A program made the position numbers and the translations under genes. 8,364 nucleotides of DNA from BOG-908 sp964244695 (GTDB lineage: Bacteria; Pseudomonadota; Alphaproteobacteria; Acetobacterales; Acetobacteraceae): contig CAXTJZ010000176.1 in the NCBI GenBank assembly GCA_964244695.1, positions 1-8,364 on the forward strand, read 5' to 3'. The notes beneath the pieces are model-generated. The model was not told where the DNA came from. It did not search any database and saw nothing but the letters and a program-made list of their open reading frames with translations. Below, one piece after another: positions 6,436-8,364 of the stretch; position 1 is the first letter of the stretch, and each line of letters starts with the position of its first letter.

Positions 6436-6993
6436 GGAGCCGTCGCGGCGGGCTTGCGTGCAGGAGAGGCGCGGCACGGCGGTTGTTGCGGGTTTGAGGA
6501 GAGATGGCCACAAGTAGCGGGTCTGTCCTCGACCCAATTGATTTATTCGAACGCGCACTGGCGCAGCCCAGCAAGCCGGCCTCGGCGCGGACCTTGGTGT
6601 GTTTGTTGCTGAACCCAGACGGCTCGACGCCTCAGCGCGATGACGATCCCAAACGAACGTTAAATATGTGGAACGTCGCGTCGGCGGTTTTCACCGCGCC
6701 GGGATGTCTCGCGCAGGGAAGTTAGCTCGTCCGGCGCGCACGGCGCTGACGTACACAAGCAGCCTTTGCCCGACACGATAAGTGCGCCACGTTCGCTCTC
6801 GAAAAAGAGGTTCGTCTTCCTGCTTCAACCTGCAATTTCCGCTTGCATCATCGTATGTAAATACGCCAATTCCGATGTGCGGGTTACGCGTTCGGATCGC
6901 AGCCGCGCGATCGGCCGTATTGTCGCGGACAGGCGCTTGCGGGTGTCGCCTGGCTTGGTGACAACGCGGCCACCACAGCGGCCGGGGGGCAGG
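6436..6993. other. Long poorly coding gap
   Basis: These 558 bp between the glycosyltransferase and the next confident gene are less GC-rich than the surroundings and show no recognisable protein on either strand. They contain the doubtful ORF 6504-6725, a small stem-loop GCGGT/ACCGC (6684-6697) and a short palindrome CGTAT-GTAA-ATACG (6852-6865). The frame of the downstream gene is open back to 6766, but those 76 codons do not look like protein. The gap may hold a promoter for the downstream pair or the remains of a decayed gene. Confidence 0.5.
6504..6725 (+). CDS. Small hypothetical ORF, doubtful
   Basis: This 73-residue ORF starts MATSSGSVLDPIDLFERAL and contains LVCLLLNPDGS. I recognise no family. 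In favour are a purine-rich GAGGAGAG directly before the ATG and a plausible hydrophilic start 68 bp after the glycosyltransferase. Against it, the Shine-Dalgarno is only about 2 nt from the ATG, codon use is unlike the neighbours, and the last third (NMWNVASAVFTAPGCLAQGS) looks random. It could be the front fragment of a decayed gene or chance. Confidence 0.25.
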   Translation: MATSSGSVLDPIDLFERALAQPSKPASARTLVCLLLNPDGSTPQRDDDPKRTLNMWNVASAVFTAPGCLAQGS

Positions 6994-7884
6994 ATGATCA
7001 GGGGTGCAATCGAAGTAGCGCAGAAGGCCCGTGTTGCAGGCTGGCTGTATTCCGCGACGGAGCCGTTGCGCGACAAGACCGTGCTGGCGTTTATTGGCGC
7101 GCGCTGCGTGGGCTCGGGCAAGGTGGACCGTTTCCGCCAGGACCTGCTGGACGCCAAGTTGGGCGACGGCTATTGCGGCTTTGACTTCCCGGTGCGTCTG
7201 GCAGACGGCGAGGGCGCCGGCTCGGTGATCGTGCGGCTGCAATTCTCCGACATGGCGCTGATCCAGCCTGCAAGCCGGGTTGCCGGCGCCGATGACCAGT
7301 CTGCCGTTGCGGCCGAACTGGGCGCCATCCCGCCGGCGAGCGTGTCCTGGATGATGGATCACGGCATGCTGGAGCAGCCGGAATACGATTTCCTGAAATG
7401 CGTGCAGACTGCGGGCGCCTATGAGCGCGGACTGCGCGCCGGCAAGCGCGGAGCCGGGTCGGACGGCACGTCTGGACGGCTCGATGCCGAAACGGTAGCC
7501 CGGGAGATGCTTGGGCTGGTCCTGCTGTCCGATGCGCGCGTTGTTCGCACCGCGGTTGCCGGCGTGTCCGAACTAGCGGCCAACCCCGCCGTGCTGCGCC
7601 GGGCCGGCGGGCCGGTGGCGGCGCTTTGGAGCGCGGAGCGCGGACGTATCCTGCTGGAGGAACGCTCGCATCTGGGCGGACGCGCGGCCGACGGCGGCGT
7701 GGCCGAGCCGCAGCCGGGCAGCATCGAATACAGCTTCGGCCCTGACAGGCTGCTGTTCCTGCACAGGGATTGCCGCTTCGCAGCCCTGGGCCCCGCACCC
7801 GCCTCCGGCATAATTGTTTTCACCGTGGCAGTGGCGGAGGGCGCTTCCACGCAGAAAAAGCCGGCGCAGGTGAAGGCCGCATAG
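6994..7884 (+). CDS. Conserved-looking protein of unknown function
   Basis: This is a 296-residue protein whose family I cannot name. The first 95 residues (IRGAIEVAQKARVAGWLYS, CVGSGKV 38-44, LGDGYCGFDFPVRL 56-69) look like a beta-rich accessory domain of a kind I associate with glycan-related proteins; that is recollection, not a search result. Residues 165-205 are probably helical. A low-complexity Gly/Ala-rich stretch (225-240) precedes a short beta-like tail, SIEYSFGPDRLLFLHRDC (243-260). No signal peptide or membrane span is seen. ATG 6994 is chosen because protein-like sequence starts there and a G-rich stretch precedes it; the open frame back to 6766 is not convincing. It lies between a glycosyltransferase and a GNAT gene, 14 bp before the latter, so a role in sugar or envelope modification is a guess from context. 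Confidence 0.65.
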   Translation: MIRGAIEVAQKARVAGWLYSATEPLRDKTVLAFIGARCVGSGKVDRFRQDLLDAKLGDGYCGFDFPVRLADGEGAGSVIVRLQFSDMALIQPASRVAGADDQSAVAAELGAIPPASVSWMMDHGMLEQPEYDFLKCVQTAGAYERGLRAGKRGAGSDGTSGRLDAETVAREMLGLVLLSDARVVRTAVAGVSELAANPAVLRRAGGPVAALWSAERGRILLEERSHLGGRAADGGVAEPQPGSIEYSFGPDRLLFLHRDCRFAALGPAPASGIIVFTVAVAEGASTQKKPAQVKAA

Positions 7885-7898
7885 GGCGAGGCTGCGGC

Positions 7899-8364
7899 TT
7901 GGGGGAACTTTCCATCCGGCTTGCCTCGGGGGACGATGCGCGCGCGCTTTCCCTGCTGGGTGCGGCCACGATGCTGGAGACGTATGCCGAGCTGGTGGAC
8001 GGCCCGGACATCCTGGCGCATTGCGAAAGCCGCCATGCCGCGGCCGTCTATGCCGCCTGGCTGGCCGACCCGGCGATCGTTATCTGGATTGCCGAGACGA
8101 TGCGCCGCGCGCCGGTCGGCTACCTGGTCCTGATGCCTGCCACTCTGCCCAGCGAGGGGCCGCATCCCGACGACCTCGAGGTGCAGCGCATCTACGTGCT
8201 CTCGCGTTACCACGGCACCGGTATCGGCCATGCGTTGATGTGCCGCGCCATCGAGGAGAGTGCGGGGCGCCGCGCGCGTGCGGTGGTGCTGGGCGTGCTG
8301 AAGCGGAATGCGCGCGCGGTGGCGTTCTACCGCAGGCTGGGGTTTCGCGAGATCGGCACCAGGG
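7899..8364 (+). CDS. GNAT family N-acetyltransferase (3' end beyond window)
   Basis: This gene transfers an acetyl group from acetyl-CoA to an unknown amine substrate. Its 155 visible codons include the first GNAT strand (LSIRLASGDDARAL, 4-17), motif A with the pyrophosphate loop RYHGTGIG (103-110, matching R/Q-x-x-G-x-G/A) after LEVQRIYVL, and motif B NARAVAFYRRLGF (137-149). Only a short C-terminal part should be missing. The start is taken as TTG 7899, the codon that gives the usual few residues before the first strand, with a weak GAGG about 7 nt upstream. The first in-frame ATG (7971) would remove strand one. It begins 14 bp after the stop of the preceding gene, suggesting one operon. 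Confidence 0.85.
   Translation, partial: MGELSIRLASGDDARALSLLGAATMLETYAELVDGPDILAHCESRHAAAVYAAWLADPAIVIWIAETMRRAPVGYLVLMPATLPSEGPHPDDLEVQRIYVLSRYHGTGIGHALMCRAIEESAGRRARAVVLGVLKRNARAVAFYRRLGFREIGTR

Noticed and set aside
4609..6558. 649-codon minus-strand ORF opposite the glycosyltransferase
   Set aside because: The composition (His/Arg/Gln/Ala-rich) is typical of an antisense shadow, and the plus strand carries clear GT4 motifs.
6852..6865. Palindrome CGTAT-GTAA-ATACG as an operator
   Set aside because: The arms are only 5 bp, there is no neighbouring regulator, and nothing ties it to a promoter; chance is likely.

Overview
The window is GC-rich bacterial DNA (outside the repeats and two intergenic stretches) coding almost continuously. 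The combination of a compact FlhF/FlhG pair, a type I ArgG, GNAT and glycosyltransferase proteins of alphaproteobacterial flavour, and a dispersed intergenic repeat containing AAGGCCTTCTTTTTTG points to an alphaproteobacterium. The family Acetobacteraceae is my best guess. That is inferred from family resemblance and was not tested by a search.

Layout. (1) 1-165: intergenic, holding two facing copies of a 39-bp repeat, with no gene visible. (2) 166-1302, minus strand: a medium-chain (MDR) zinc-free oxidoreductase resembling quinone reductases, with a third repeat copy just upstream of its start. (3) 1510-3283, plus strand: flhF and flhG, overlapping by 8 bp, the GTPase/ATPase pair that sets flagellar position and number. 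A sigma-54-like GG-N10-GC site lies before flhF. (4) 3256-3402: a long inverted repeat made of copies 4 and 5; it supplies the flhG stop codon and ends shortly before argG. (5) 3429-4673: argG, argininosuccinate synthase of arginine biosynthesis. (6) 4957-6435: a GT4-type glycosyltransferase. (7) 6436-6993: a poorly coding stretch with one doubtful 73-codon ORF. (8) 6994-7884: an uncharacterised 296-residue protein. (9) 7899-window end: a GNAT acetyltransferase with a TTG start, cut by the window edge.

The genes fall into three functionally unrelated blocks: the oxidoreductase, then flhFG, then argG followed by the glycosyltransferase/unknown/GNAT set. The repeats separate the first three transcription units, and in every case where the neighbouring gene is visible their AAGGCC end faces that gene. 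I see no convincing new defence or mobile system. The most noteworthy signal is the repeat family: five copies in 3.4 kb, internal palindromes with one compensated base pair, and one copy encoding the end of FlhG.
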